From assembly GCF_000518705.1 (NCBI RefSeq), contig NZ_JAEC01000005.1, positions 1-64,000 of the forward strand: a DNA stretch of 64,000 nt, written 5' to 3'. Of this stretch, positions 54,315 through 63,907 are shown one piece after another. The translations under genes and the position numbers were made by a program. How positions within the stretch are numbered: position 1 is the stretch's first letter; each line of letters opens with the position of its first letter. The notes under the pieces are model-generated. The model saw nothing but the letters and a program-made list of their open reading frames with translations. It was not told the origin of the DNA and did no database searches. The DNA comes from Shewanella colwelliana ATCC 39565 (lineage in GTDB: Bacteria > Pseudomonadota > Gammaproteobacteria > Enterobacterales > Shewanellaceae).

Positions 54315-56594
54315 TTATCCTAGGCTACGTCGTAGTGATTTTGTTGCCGTAACAAGATTTTTTAAGGCAGGCTCAACCTCCTCCCAGGTACGGGTTTTTA
54401 AGCCGCAATCTGGGTTAACCCATAGTTGCCGTACAGGCACTTTACTTGCCGCCTTTTCCATTAAACTCACCATCTGCTCGACACTTGGAATATTAGGACT
54501 ATGGATGTCATATACACCTGGGCCGATTTCGTTGGGGTATTCAAAATCTTCAAAGGCATTTAAAAGCTCCATGCGCGAGCGCGAGGTCTCAATGGTTATT
54601 ACATCGGCGTCCATGGCCGCGATGGCTGCAATCGTCTCATTAAACTCGCTGTAACACATGTGAGTATGGATCTGTGTATCATCCCGCACGCCTGCCGCGC
54701 TCAGTTTAAAGGCCGCCACTGCCCAGTCGAGGTAATGCTGCCAATCGCTACGTTTGAGTGGCAAACCTTCACGAAAAGCTGGCTCATCAATCTGAATAAT
54801 GCCTATGCCCGCCTCCTGCAGATCAACCACTTCATCGCGTATGGCTAAGGCTATCTGCGTCGCAATGGTATCGCGACTGATATCTTCACGCGCAAACGAC
54901 CAGTGCAGAATGGTCACCGGCCCAGTTAACATCCCTTTGACCGGTTTATCGGTAAGGCTCTGTGCATACTCTGCCCACTCTAGCGTCATCGGCCCCTTAC
55001 GACTGACATCACCATAAATGAGTGGCGGTTTAACGCAGCGTGAACCATAACTTTGCACCCAGCCATACTGAGTGAAACCAAAGCCTTGCAGTTGCTCACC
55101 AAAGTACTCAACCATGTCATTGCGTTCTGCTTCACCATGCACCAACACATCGATACCGAGTTTTAGTTGGCGCTCAATGGTGTCTTGAGTCACCGCCTTA
55201 AGCTGCGCGGTATATTGGGCTTGGGTTATCTCAGCTAGACGCCAACGATTGCGCAAACCTCGAATGGCTGGCGTTTGTGGAAAGGAGCCAATAGTCGTTG
55301 TGGGCAGAAGTGGGAGCTTAAACCGTTGTTGCTGCGCCGCTTGGCGATAAGCGAACGCATGTTGTCTCTCATAGTCTTGGGGACACAAGGAAGCGACACG
55401 TTGCTGAACCTGTTTATTCGCCGCTTGCGAACGAGCATTGCGACGCTCAATACAGGTACCAACAATCTGTTTCGCTGACTCGCTGTCTGGTGACGTTAAC
55501 AATAACTTTAACTGCGCAAGCTCAGTCAATTTTTGTTTAGCAAATGCTAGCTGATCACGTAAAGATGGGGCCAATTGCTGCTCACAATCTAAGTCAACAG
55601 GGCAGTGTAATAACGAACATGACGGCGCTATCCAAATTCGGTCTGCAAAATCCTTCACCACAGCTGAAAGGTTATCGGCAATGTCATCTAACTGGGCCGC
55701 CCACACATTACGGCCATTGATCACCCCAAGAGAGAGCACTTGATCTTGACTTAACTGCGCAGCAAACAGCGGCAGTTGCTCTGGAGCCGCCACCAGATCT
55801 AAATGCAGACCTGCAACGGGCAAAGCGGAAACGAGTGGTTGATGATGAGCAATCGTTCCGTAATAGCTGGCAAGCAGTAACTTTGGCTTGCTATGGCTAA
55901 GCGTTTGATAAGCCGACTCAAAAGCCTGTGTCCATTGTGGCTCAAGTGCTAAAGCTAGAATGGGTTCATCTAACTGCACCCATTCAACACCTTGGGCTGC
56001 AAACCGCGCCAAAATCGCTTGGTAAACGGCGACCAAATTGTCCAATAAGCTTAAGCAGTCAAATTCCTCCCCTTGCGCCTTAGCCAGGTAGAGATATGAA
56101 ACGGGCCCTAACAATACAGGTTTCACTTTATAACCCAGTGCAACTGCTTCCTCTACTTCTTCGAACAGTTGTTCATAAGCGATACTGAACGTTTGCGCTG
56201 GGCTGAGCTCTGGCACTATGTAATGATAGTTAGTATTAAAGTATTTGGTCATCTCTGCTGCCGGCGCTTCCTCGCCAGTAGGTGCACGGCCCCGAGCCAC
56301 ACGAAACAGCGTATCAAGATCAACCTGCTCACTGCCTCGGTGGCGATCTGGTATCGCTCCAATAGTAGCGCTTAAGGTCAACACTTGATCGTAATACGCA
56401 AAGTCACCCACTGGCAGCAGTTCAACCCCGGCCTCAGCCTGCCACTGCCAATGTTGTATCCGCAATGATTTGGCTACATCAAACAATGCTTGACGGGAGA
56501 TCTCCCCGCGCCAGTACTTCTCTTGCGCAAATTTCAGCTCTCGCTTGCGACCAATCCTTGGAAAGCCTAAAGAGGCGATTTTTACACTTTGCAT
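54315..56594 (-). CDS. metE: Cobalamin-independent methionine synthase
   Basis: Zinc enzyme that transfers the methyl group from 5-methyltetrahydropteroyl-triglutamate to homocysteine. At 759 residues it is full length. The zinc ligands are in IHTHMCYSEF and WVNPDCGLKTRTW, and the N-terminal barrel begins with SLGFPRIGRKRELK. It is useful when B12 is lacking, which is relevant because the cobD/cbiB-like gene in this window is frameshifted. It is divergent from metR, with MetR-like boxes between them. Confidence 0.97.
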   Translation of the reverse strand: MQSVKIASLGFPRIGRKRELKFAQEKYWRGEISRQALFDVAKSLRIQHWQWQAEAGVELLPVGDFAYYDQVLTLSATIGAIPDRHRGSEQVDLDTLFRVARGRAPTGEEAPAAEMTKYFNTNYHYIVPELSPAQTFSIAYEQLFEEVEEAVALGYKVKPVLLGPVSYLYLAKAQGEEFDCLSLLDNLVAVYQAILARFAAQGVEWVQLDEPILALALEPQWTQAFESAYQTLSHSKPKLLLASYYGTIAHHQPLVSALPVAGLHLDLVAAPEQLPLFAAQLSQDQVLSLGVINGRNVWAAQLDDIADNLSAVVKDFADRIWIAPSCSLLHCPVDLDCEQQLAPSLRDQLAFAKQKLTELAQLKLLLTSPDSESAKQIVGTCIERRNARSQAANKQVQQRVASLCPQDYERQHAFAYRQAAQQQRFKLPLLPTTTIGSFPQTPAIRGLRNRWRLAEITQAQYTAQLKAVTQDTIERQLKLGIDVLVHGEAERNDMVEYFGEQLQGFGFTQYGWVQSYGSRCVKPPLIYGDVSRKGPMTLEWAEYAQSLTDKPVKGMLTGPVTILHWSFAREDISRDTIATQIALAIRDEVVDLQEAGIGIIQIDEPAFREGLPLKRSDWQHYLDWAVAAFKLSAAGVRDDTQIHTHMCYSEFNETIAAIAAMDADVITIETSRSRMELLNAFEDFEYPNEIGPGVYDIHSPNIPSVEQMVSLMEKAASKVPVRQLWVNPDCGLKTRTWEEVEPALKNLVTATKSLRRSLG

Positions 56595-56617
56595 ATTGTA
56601 TACCTTTTGAGTTAATA

Positions 56618-56630
56618 TGAGCGAAATTCA
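56618..56630. promoter_or_regulatory. MetR-like box near metE
   Basis: TGAGCGAAATTCA, one mismatch from the MetR consensus TGAA-N5-TTCA, 24 bp from the metE start. Confidence 0.65.
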
Positions 56631-56768
56631 TGAATCAACGCCTTCTGTTGATAAATAGCGACACGCTATTGCCGCTATCATAGATATTAAATATTTGGGC
56701 GTCTGGACGTCTAGAAGTTTATTGTGTTAGTCTGTGACTTCGCAATCGAATTGATTTCAAGAACAACA

Positions 56769-56781
56769 TGAGCAACATTCA
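56769..56781. promoter_or_regulatory. MetR-like box near metR
   Basis: TGAGCAACATTCA, with the same half-sites (ATGAG...TTCAT) as the box at 56618. It lies just before the metR start, consistent with autoregulation. Confidence 0.65.
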
Positions 56782-56793
56782 TGTGAGGGTAAA

Positions 56794-57696
56794 ATGATAG
56801 AGCTTAGGCACTTACGTACATTGGTCGCACTCAAGGAAAGCGGCAGTCTGGCTGGCGCGGCGAAAAAGCGTTTTGTTACTCAATCGGCCTTGTCCCATCA
56901 GATTAAGGAGCTGGAGACACGGATCAACTCGACCATTTTTGTCAGAAAGAGTAAACCACTCTCTTTTACTCAAGAGGGCACGCGCTTACTTAATTTGGCA
57001 GAGGAAATTTTGCCAAAAGTGGTTGAAACCGAAATTGACCTCAAGAATGGTTTAACCGATCAAATTAGCGATCTCTTTGTGGGCATAGACTGCCATAGCT
57101 GTTTTCGTTGGTTAATGCCTGTCACTGAAAAGTTTAACCAAAGCTTCCCCCATACCAATTTGGAGTTGTCGAGTCGGCATCTTTTTGAGTCTCTGAGCGC
57201 ACTAAAACAGGGACAGTTAGATGTGGTACTCACCTCAGATCCTATTCCTGACAACGATATTGCGTATCTGCACCTGTTCGATTTTGAAGTCAAACTACTC
57301 ATGGCAAATGATCATCCGCTTGCCACCCTCCCTTATGTGACACCATCACAGTTAGCAGGAGAGCCACTCATCACCTACCCAGTGCCAGTGGACCGCTTAG
57401 ACATATATCGCCACTTCATGGAACCTGCGGGTGTCCCGGTGAACAAACAGATCCGCTGTGACTTGACCGCCATGTTACTGCAGCGTGTCGCTTGCAAAGA
57501 TGGCGTAGCGGCGCTACCAAGTTGGTCAATTAATGAAGCCCACGGCTTGTCATTGAAGGCGGTTAAACTTGGTGCAGAGGGATTAAAACGGCCGCTGTTT
57601 GGTGCATATCGTCGCAGCAGTCATCAAGCGAACGTCGCACAGCAATGGCTGTCATTAGTCGGGCAGGAAGGGCTAAGTAAACAAAAGTTGAATTAA
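56794..57696 (+). CDS. metR: LysR-type regulator MetR
   Basis: Homocysteine-responsive activator of metE and related genes. It has 300 residues. The N-terminal helix-turn-helix is LRTLVALKESGSLAGAAKKR followed by TQSALSHQIKELE. The effector domain begins near residue 90 (DLFVGIDCHSCFRWLMPV), typical of MetR. The gene is divergent from metE, the classical arrangement. Confidence 0.95.
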   Translation: MIELRHLRTLVALKESGSLAGAAKKRFVTQSALSHQIKELETRINSTIFVRKSKPLSFTQEGTRLLNLAEEILPKVVETEIDLKNGLTDQISDLFVGIDCHSCFRWLMPVTEKFNQSFPHTNLELSSRHLFESLSALKQGQLDVVLTSDPIPDNDIAYLHLFDFEVKLLMANDHPLATLPYVTPSQLAGEPLITYPVPVDRLDIYRHFMEPAGVPVNKQIRCDLTAMLLQRVACKDGVAALPSWSINEAHGLSLKAVKLGAEGLKRPLFGAYRRSSHQANVAQQWLSLVGQEGLSKQKLN

Positions 57697-57706
57697 TCAC
57701 ACTGAT

Positions 57707-57735
57707 AAAAAAACCTGCACTTAGCAGGTTTTTTA
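57707..57735. terminator. Bidirectional terminator between metR and the HDOD gene
   Basis: AAACCTGC-actta-GCAGGTTT flanked by A and T tracts, between convergent genes. Confidence 0.92.
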
Positions 57736-57763
57736 TTATTTGGTATCGACAAGAGATTATCGG

Positions 57764-58495
57764 CTATAGCGGATTGAGTAGCTGCTTACGCATTGATAGC
57801 ACTCGTCTAAGTACTAAACCTGGAGAATCAGGATTGCGGGTCTGGCGTAAGTTGTGGGCAATCATAAACTCTTCTCTGAGCTCTTCATCTAACCCAAGCG
57901 ATTCAAACGCTTCGATAGTCAATGTTTGTTTCTGATTATCAATCAAAGATTTGATAATAGACAGAGGGAAAGATTGCTCCGACTCAGCATTTAAATATGC
58001 AAAAGCGGTTAACGCAATAATCTCACCAAAGACACTAAATAGCGCTAAGGTTTGCACCTCATCAGGGTTAATATTTACCCCTTCCATGTTGTGCAAGTTA
58101 TCTACCGCATCAGCGGCAATACTCTCAGTTAATGCCCAATACCCATAAACCAGTTTTTTGTAGGGTTGCGGCAGTTCATCGAGACGTTCTTTCAAATAAA
58201 AGGTAAAAGCATAACGGTAGATATTTACTTGACCTAAACGCACCAATGCATCTTTTAAAGAACGATTCTTAGATGACACTACGCCACCAGCATTGGCCGC
58301 AGAATTACTACGCCAAAGGAGATGCGCCGCCAATGCGGGATCTGAAGAAACGATATCAATCACATTACGAATATCACCATCGGCAATGATCGCTTTCTTT
58401 AATGGGATCAAAATACCGCGGCGCCCAATGACCTGCTCTTCATTGGCGATAATTGCACGTACTTGAGTGAAAACTTGATGCTCAAGATCTGTCAT
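57764..58495 (-). CDS. HDOD-domain protein
   Basis: A 243-residue protein with an HDOD domain, a degenerate HD fold often linked to signalling and motility control. It shows DIVSSDPALAAHLLWRSNSA near residue 50 and RLGQVNIYRYAFTFYL near 95. The C-terminal half is helical (VFGEIIALTAFAYLNAESE and on). No GGDEF, EAL or receiver domain is present, so the partner is unknown. Confidence 0.85.
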   Translation of the reverse strand: MTDLEHQVFTQVRAIIANEEQVIGRRGILIPLKKAIIADGDIRNVIDIVSSDPALAAHLLWRSNSAANAGGVVSSKNRSLKDALVRLGQVNIYRYAFTFYLKERLDELPQPYKKLVYGYWALTESIAADAVDNLHNMEGVNINPDEVQTLALFSVFGEIIALTAFAYLNAESEQSFPLSIIKSLIDNQKQTLTIEAFESLGLDEELREEFMIAHNLRQTRNPDSPGLVLRRVLSMRKQLLNPL

Positions 58496-58530
58496 GAGAA
58501 GTTATTAACCTGATTTATTATTCTGGCCAA

Positions 58531-58747
58531 ATGCCATTTGTTATCCAAGAATTTACCCATAAAACGCCCGTTGTGGTCAAGTCGAATTAGAGCAAAACTG
58601 GAGTTTACCTTAAATAAACAACAATTGAGCTATCAACGCCGTCAAAGTGAGCCTTTTTATAGTGATATCTGGCAAAAGCCTAGCCAGCGTAATCTGGTAG
58701 CGAGCCTGTATTCATGGAGCATCTATCGTTATCTGACTCAGATTTAG
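58531..58747 (+). CDS. Possible small basic protein (broken frame)
   Basis: The ATG at 58531 starts MPFVIQEFTHKTPVVVKSN and then stops. The continuation RAKLEFTLNKQQLSYQRRQ and on, ending RYLTQI, is in the other frame to 58747. Dropping one T near 58595 would join them into about 70 residues. The second frame alone could start at a TTG (58538). No ribosome site is clear, so a real gene is uncertain. Confidence 0.35.
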
Positions 58748-59359
58748 CTAAATTGCCCCAGCTTTTACGAGGCGCTGCTCGATATGCTTTGCTAGGCGAT
58801 AATACCCCTCATCATTGAAGTGAATACTATCTGACTTTACCTCTGGTAATTTTAGCAGGTCTAGCAAAATATCTTCAATTAATAACAGTTCAAATTGTGC
58901 AGCCAGTTCTGCGTATATTTCAGATGGTGCCAACCAAAGACTTTTTTGTGGCACCGCAATCAATACCACCTCAATATTCCTCGCCTTTGCTATCTCAATC
59001 ATCTGTTTTAAATTGTTTTTTACCTTCTGCTCACTGACATTTCTCAGAAAATCGTTGCCACCTTCTAACAGTAAAACCAATCCAGGTGACCATAGATCTA
59101 ACTGTTCCTCAAACCGTATAAGCCCTTCACTCGTGGTTTCACCAGAGATACCAGCATTGACTACTGTGCGCCCCAGCATGGTGGATAGCACTTGTGGGTA
59201 ATCGGCTCCCTCTGACGCCCCGACACCTTCTGTTAAGCTATCGCCAAAGGCAAGTATCTTGGCCTCAGGCGACAAAGGTTCAAGCTGATGGCCGTGTTGC
59301 GACAATACCACTATCACCATCAATATCAGTGCTGCCACTGCAAACAACTTCATCTTCAT
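58748..59359 (-). CDS. GDSL/SGNH arylesterase (TesA-like)
   Basis: A 203-residue esterase or lysophospholipase. It has an N-terminal hydrophobic segment (LFAVAALILMVIVVLS) that could be a signal or anchor. The SGNH blocks are ILAFGDSLTEG (nucleophile Ser), AGISGETT, LLEGGNDFLR and DSIHFNDEGY (catalytic Asp and His). It belongs to the TesA-like periplasmic family and acts on short acyl or aryl esters. It stands alone. Confidence 0.92.
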   Translation of the reverse strand: MKMKLFAVAALILMVIVVLSQHGHQLEPLSPEAKILAFGDSLTEGVGASEGADYPQVLSTMLGRTVVNAGISGETTSEGLIRFEEQLDLWSPGLVLLLEGGNDFLRNVSEQKVKNNLKQMIEIAKARNIEVVLIAVPQKSLWLAPSEIYAELAAQFELLLIEDILLDLLKLPEVKSDSIHFNDEGYYRLAKHIEQRLVKAGAI

Positions 59360-59536
59360 TGTTAATCCTTACTGAGGGCTTTCACATTAGGTTGAGCGTA
59401 ATAAGCCGACAGTGATTTGTAGTGGCATAGTGAATTTGATCAACAAGCGCTTCACCCAAATATTGCCAAACCCCTAAACCACAGCCAATAAAAAGCCCGC
59501 TATACGCAGGCTCTATTATTACAGCTCAATGGTAAC

Positions 59537-60823
59537 TTAGATACCAAGCTTGTCTCGCATGGTGTAGTACCAAGCACCTATCGCCGAGAATGGCACTTGC
59601 ATCAAGTGACCACCAGGGAACGGGTAGTGTGGCAGCCCAGCAAAGGCATCAAAACGCTTCGCTTGACCATTAATGGTTTCAGCGAGTATTTGACCTGCAA
59701 GATGGGTATAAGTCACTCCGTGACCGCTGCAACCTTGTGAGTAATAGATATTACTGCCAATGCGCCCAACTTGCGGTAAACGCGACAGCGTTAGCAGGAA
59801 GTTCCCCGTCCAAGTAAAATCAATCTTCACATCTTTTAGCTGCGGGAAGGTAGATAACATTTTAGGCCGAATGATAGCTTCGATATCAGCAGGATCGCGC
59901 GCACCATATACCACGCCACCACCATAAATGAGTCGGTTGTCACCTGACAAACGGAAGTAGTCAAGCAGGTAGTTACAATCTTCGACACAGTAATCTTGTG
60001 GTAACAGCGATCTTGCTAACTCGTCGCTCAGCGGTTCGGTGGTGATCACTTGAGTACCGCATGGCATAGACTTAGCCTGCAGTTCAGGCATTAGCCCGTT
60101 TAGGTATGCGTTACCCGCCACAATGACGAACTTACATTTCACCGAGCCTTGTGCAGTGTGCACGACAGGGCTCTCGCCTTGATCGACCTTGATTACCGCC
60201 GAGTCTTCAAAAATCTGTCCGCCTAATGACTCTACCGCATCGGCTTCACCCAGTGCTAAGTTAAGCGGATGAATATGGCCGCCACTCTTGTCGAGCAATC
60301 CGCCCACATAGCGCTCAGAGCTCACAACATTACGGATACCTGATTCATCAAGCATCTCTAGATGTCCCATGTGACCGTGCTTTTCCCACAGCGCCTTTTG
60401 TGAGTCAAGATGGCCCATCTGCTTGCTGTTTAATGCCGCAAAAACGCCACCATCTTTAAGGTCACACTGGATGTTATATTTAGCCACCAAGTGCTTAATG
60501 ATACGACCGCCTTCGAAGGCCATCTCACCAAAGAGCTTACCTTTCTCAACGCCTACCGTTTTTTCTATGGTATCGATGTCACGGCTAAAGCTATTTACAA
60601 TTTGACCGCCATTACGCCCTGAGGCGCCAAAGCCTACGCGAGCGGCTTCGAGTACAGTGACCTTAAAGCCCGCTTCTAAAAGGTGAATCGCCGAGGATAA
60701 ACCGGTATAGCCAGCGCCGATAATACACACATCGGTTTCGATGTTATCGGCAAGTTTCGCTCGCAGCTGTTTGGTATTGGCTGACGCCGCGTAGTAAGAG
60801 TTTGCATGAGGTGTACAGTTCAT
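59537..60823 (-). CDS. puuB: FAD-dependent oxidase, gamma-glutamylputrescine oxidase-like
   Basis: A 428-residue DAO-family flavoprotein with the FAD motif CIIGAGYTGLSSAIHLLEAG near residue 35, ASGRNGGQIVNSF, and a C-terminal FAD-binding GCSGHGVTYTHLAGQ. It resembles PuuB, which oxidises gamma-glutamylputrescine to an aldehyde with release of ammonia and peroxide. The gene lies next to a putrescine-type ABC transporter on the same strand, which supports that role; no other Puu enzyme gene is inside the window. The gene symbol is by analogy. I start at 60823 (MNCTPHANSYYAASANTKQ). Confidence 0.82.
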   Translation of the reverse strand: MNCTPHANSYYAASANTKQLRAKLADNIETDVCIIGAGYTGLSSAIHLLEAGFKVTVLEAARVGFGASGRNGGQIVNSFSRDIDTIEKTVGVEKGKLFGEMAFEGGRIIKHLVAKYNIQCDLKDGGVFAALNSKQMGHLDSQKALWEKHGHMGHLEMLDESGIRNVVSSERYVGGLLDKSGGHIHPLNLALGEADAVESLGGQIFEDSAVIKVDQGESPVVHTAQGSVKCKFVIVAGNAYLNGLMPELQAKSMPCGTQVITTEPLSDELARSLLPQDYCVEDCNYLLDYFRLSGDNRLIYGGGVVYGARDPADIEAIIRPKMLSTFPQLKDVKIDFTWTGNFLLTLSRLPQVGRIGSNIYYSQGCSGHGVTYTHLAGQILAETINGQAKRFDAFAGLPHYPFPGGHLMQVPFSAIGAWYYTMRDKLGI

Positions 60824-60926
60824 AAAATCCACCTAAATCTTTATCATTGTTGTGCTGTTGCATTAGGCAGGCTGCAGCAGTTTTAGCTGCAGCCTGTCAC
60901 CTTGTTTGATAGAAGGGATTGATCCG

Positions 60927-61754
60927 TTAATCGCTAGCCATTCTGCTGCGCTTGTCGGCACGTCTTGCCATATACCAAGAGATAAAGGCGATGAGTGACA
61001 CAATCAAAATAATCAGCGTTGCCAGTGCATTGATCTTAGGCGAAACCCCCATCCTCACAGATGAGAACACCACCATTGGCAATGTTGTAGCACCTGGACC
61101 AGAAGCAAAACTGGCTATGACTAAGTCATCGAGCGACAAACTAAATGACAATAGCCAACCAGCAATTAAGGCCGGAGAGATCATAGGTACAGTGATATAG
61201 AAGAAGGTTTTAAGCGGCGTGGCACCTAAGTCTTGAGCCGCCTCCTCTATCGACATATCGAGTTCACGCAAACGTGATGCGACAACCACTGCAACATAAG
61301 CCGCACAGAAAGTGGAATGGGCAATCCATACTGTCAACATGCCGCGTTCAGCAGGCCAGCCAAAGAGATCAGCCATGTGTACAAACAGCAGTAACAAGGA
61401 TAGACCCGTGATCACTTCTGGCATGACCAAGGGTGCGGTGATCATGTTAGACAGCGTCATCTTGCCCCAACCGCGCGCAAAACGTGTCATCACAAATGCC
61501 GCCATGGTGCCTAAGATCACCGCCATCGTTGAGGCAAAAAACGCCACCTTCAAACTGGTCCAAACTGCATCCAGAATCTGTTCATCGCGGAACAGCTCGC
61601 CATACCATTTAGGTGAAAAGCCGCCCCAAACTGTGACCAGTTTGGATTCGTTAAACGAGTAGATCACCAGAATAAACATCGGGGCATAAAGGAAAAACAT
61701 TCCAGCCCAAAGCATAATGGTTGAGAAACTCATTTTCTTTAATCTGTTATTCAT
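60927..61754 (-). CDS. potI: Putrescine ABC transporter permease (PotI-like)
   Basis: Inner-membrane permease of about 275 residues with six membrane segments. The conserved permease loop is EEAAQDLGATPLKTFFYITV. Start MNNRLKKMSFSTI at 61754 overlaps the stop of potH by four bases (ATGA-type), so the two are translationally coupled. With PotH it forms the channel of a PotFGHI-type importer. The longer open frame upstream lies inside potH and was rejected. Confidence 0.92.
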   Translation of the reverse strand: MNNRLKKMSFSTIMLWAGMFFLYAPMFILVIYSFNESKLVTVWGGFSPKWYGELFRDEQILDAVWTSLKVAFFASTMAVILGTMAAFVMTRFARGWGKMTLSNMITAPLVMPEVITGLSLLLLFVHMADLFGWPAERGMLTVWIAHSTFCAAYVAVVVASRLRELDMSIEEAAQDLGATPLKTFFYITVPMISPALIAGWLLSFSLSLDDLVIASFASGPGATTLPMVVFSSVRMGVSPKINALATLIILIVSLIAFISWYMARRADKRSRMASD

Positions 61755-62674
61755 ATCGTTTTCTCCATACTTCTCGACTGGTAACGATGAAATAGCGTGA
61801 TAGGAATAATCAGTAGTCCAAGCATTACAATGGCTAGTGCCGATGCAACCGGCCAATCACGGTTATTAAAGAACTCTTGCCATAGCACTTTACCGATCAT
61901 TAGTGAGTCCGGGCCACCAAGCAGCTCAGGAATAACAAACTCACCCACCACAGGAATAAATACCAACATAGAGCCTGCAATCACGCCGCCTTTAGACAGG
62001 GGCAAGGTGATCTTCCAAAAGGTATTTAAACTACGAGAACCCAGATCCGCCGCGGCTTCTAGCAAACTACCATCGAGTTGAGATAGGTTGGCATAGAGTG
62101 GCAAAATCATAAATGGAAGGTAGGTATAAATAATACCGATATAGACCGCAAAGTTTGTATTAAGCATCTGAATAGGCTCAGAGATAACTCCTAACCACAT
62201 CAGCACGTTATTGATAACGCCGTTATTACTCAATATTCCCATCCAAGCATACACGCGAATAAGAAACGACGTCCAAGACGGTAACATCACCAGCAAAATC
62301 AACACTGTCTGATGCTGCTTAGGTGCTCTAGCAATGGCATATGCCATGGGGTAGCCAATCAGTAGACATCCTAGAGTCGTTATACAGGCCATCTTCAATG
62401 AGCCTAAATAGGCATTGATATATAAAGAATCTTCGAAAACTAAGATGTAGTTACCCAGATTAAGCATAATCTGCAGTGACTCATCGGCGTATTCAAATAG
62501 CGCTTCATATGGCGGAATCGCAATCGCTGGCGTAGACAAACTGATCTTTAATACGATGGCAAACGGCAACGCAAAAAACATCAATAGCCAAAAATAGGGC
62601 ACACCTATGGTATAGCACTGCCCTTTGGGCAGCCTAAACGTCAGTCGTTTTTTCTTCATACCGCCCCCACTCAT
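61751..62674 (-). CDS. potH: Putrescine ABC transporter permease (PotH-like)
   Basis: A 307-residue inner-membrane permease with six or so membrane segments. It contains LEAAADLGSRSLNTFWKITL, the loop that contacts the ATPase, and a long N-terminal stretch facing the cytosol. Start MSGGGMKKKRLTF at 62674 overlaps the potG stop by four bases. The order potF-potG-potH-potI matches the E. coli putrescine operon. Confidence 0.92.
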   Translation of the reverse strand: MSGGGMKKKRLTFRLPKGQCYTIGVPYFWLLMFFALPFAIVLKISLSTPAIAIPPYEALFEYADESLQIMLNLGNYILVFEDSLYINAYLGSLKMACITTLGCLLIGYPMAYAIARAPKQHQTVLILLVMLPSWTSFLIRVYAWMGILSNNGVINNVLMWLGVISEPIQMLNTNFAVYIGIIYTYLPFMILPLYANLSQLDGSLLEAAADLGSRSLNTFWKITLPLSKGGVIAGSMLVFIPVVGEFVIPELLGGPDSLMIGKVLWQEFFNNRDWPVASALAIVMLGLLIIPITLFHRYQSRSMEKTI

Positions 62675-63807
62675 GATCTGAGCACCACACCACTGGTGGC
62701 CTCCCAGCTAACGAACACTTGCTCTTCCCATGTTGGTGAGTCTGAGCGGCGGTCACTATTGGTCATCACTGATTGGATAAGCTGTTTGTTGCTTAAGCGA
62801 ATGTAGTACACAGAGATACCGCCAAGATAGGCGATATCCTCAACCTCACCTTGACACCAGTTATACTGCTCTTGTGGTTGCTCTCGCGTGATATGGGTCT
62901 TTTCTGGTCGCACCGCTAGCCACACATGCTTGTCGTCAACACTGGTCGAAATACCGTGACCAATATAGAACTGCTGTGGCAAATTAGGCGCTTGAATAAC
63001 GGCATGATCCGCCTCATCGACAATGATCTCGCCTTCGAATAAGTTTACTGAACCGATAAACTCAGCCACCATGCGACTGGCTGGACTTTCATAAATATCC
63101 ATTGGCGAACCCGTTTGTGCAATCCAACCATCATTCATAATGGAGATACGCTCAGCCATGGTCATCGCTTCTTCTTGGTCATGGGTTACCATCACACAAG
63201 TCACCCCTACAGCCTCTAAAATATCGACCACTTCAAGCTGCATCTGGGTACGCAATTTTTTATCCAATGCGCCCATCGGCTCATCGAGTAAGAGTAATTT
63301 AGGTCGCTTAGCCAGAGATCGCGCCAAGGCAACACGTTGGCGCTGACCGCCAGAGAGCTGGTTAGGTTTACGTCTTGCATAAGCTTCCATGTGCACCAAC
63401 TTCAACATCTCTTGCACACGCTGCTCAATGTCAGCTTTTGGCATCTTGTCTTGCTTTAAACCAAAGGCGATATTTTGCGCCACTGTCATATGCGGAAACA
63501 ATGCATAAGATTGGAACATCATATTAATTGGACGTTCATAAGGTGGCATATCGGTAATATCTTCGCCATCGAGATAGATACGCCCTTCTGAAGGTTTCTC
63601 AAAACCTGCTAGCATCCGCAGTAAGGTGGATTTACCCGAGCCTGAACCGCCTAATAATGCAAAAATCTCCCCACGATTAATATTGAGCGAAACGTCGTCC
63701 ACAGCGCGAACGTCGTCAAATAGCTTGCTGACTCTGTCTATCTTCAGCAATACCTCTCCTTGCGTCTTTGTTGTCGGTTTATTGGTGACGCCCGAATTGC
63801 TAGCCAT
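62671..63807 (-). CDS. potG: Putrescine ABC transporter ATPase (PotG-like)
   Basis: ATPase subunit of 378 residues from the ATG at 63807 (MASNSGVTNKPTTK), with GGAGAAG upstream. Walker A is GGSGSGKST, the signature is LSGGQRQRVALARS, Walker B is LLLLDEPMGALD, and the switch His is in THDQEEAMT. A C-terminal TOBE-like domain follows (AVRPEKTHI). A longer open frame runs upstream but overlaps the potF-potG hairpin and was not used. Confidence 0.94.
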   Translation of the reverse strand: MASNSGVTNKPTTKTQGEVLLKIDRVSKLFDDVRAVDDVSLNINRGEIFALLGGSGSGKSTLLRMLAGFEKPSEGRIYLDGEDITDMPPYERPINMMFQSYALFPHMTVAQNIAFGLKQDKMPKADIEQRVQEMLKLVHMEAYARRKPNQLSGGQRQRVALARSLAKRPKLLLLDEPMGALDKKLRTQMQLEVVDILEAVGVTCVMVTHDQEEAMTMAERISIMNDGWIAQTGSPMDIYESPASRMVAEFIGSVNLFEGEIIVDEADHAVIQAPNLPQQFYIGHGISTSVDDKHVWLAVRPEKTHITREQPQEQYNWCQGEVEDIAYLGGISVYYIRLSNKQLIQSVMTNSDRRSDSPTWEEQVFVSWEATSGVVLRS

Positions 63808-63872
63808 AGTTACTTCTCCACAAAAAGTGCCTTCCAGGCACCTACTGCAATACTGAATAAATTGAAATGAGA

Positions 63873-63894
63873 CAGGGCAAGTAAACTTGCCCTG
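63873..63894 (-). terminator. Intercistronic hairpin between potF and potG
   Basis: Perfect 10-bp stem CAGGGCAAGT / ACTTGCCCTG with a two-base loop, just after the potF stop on the minus strand. With little T-tract it is more likely to stabilise potF mRNA or terminate partially, raising the amount of binding protein over the other subunits. Confidence 0.7.
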
Positions 63895-63907
63895 TTTTAA
63901 GCGGGTA

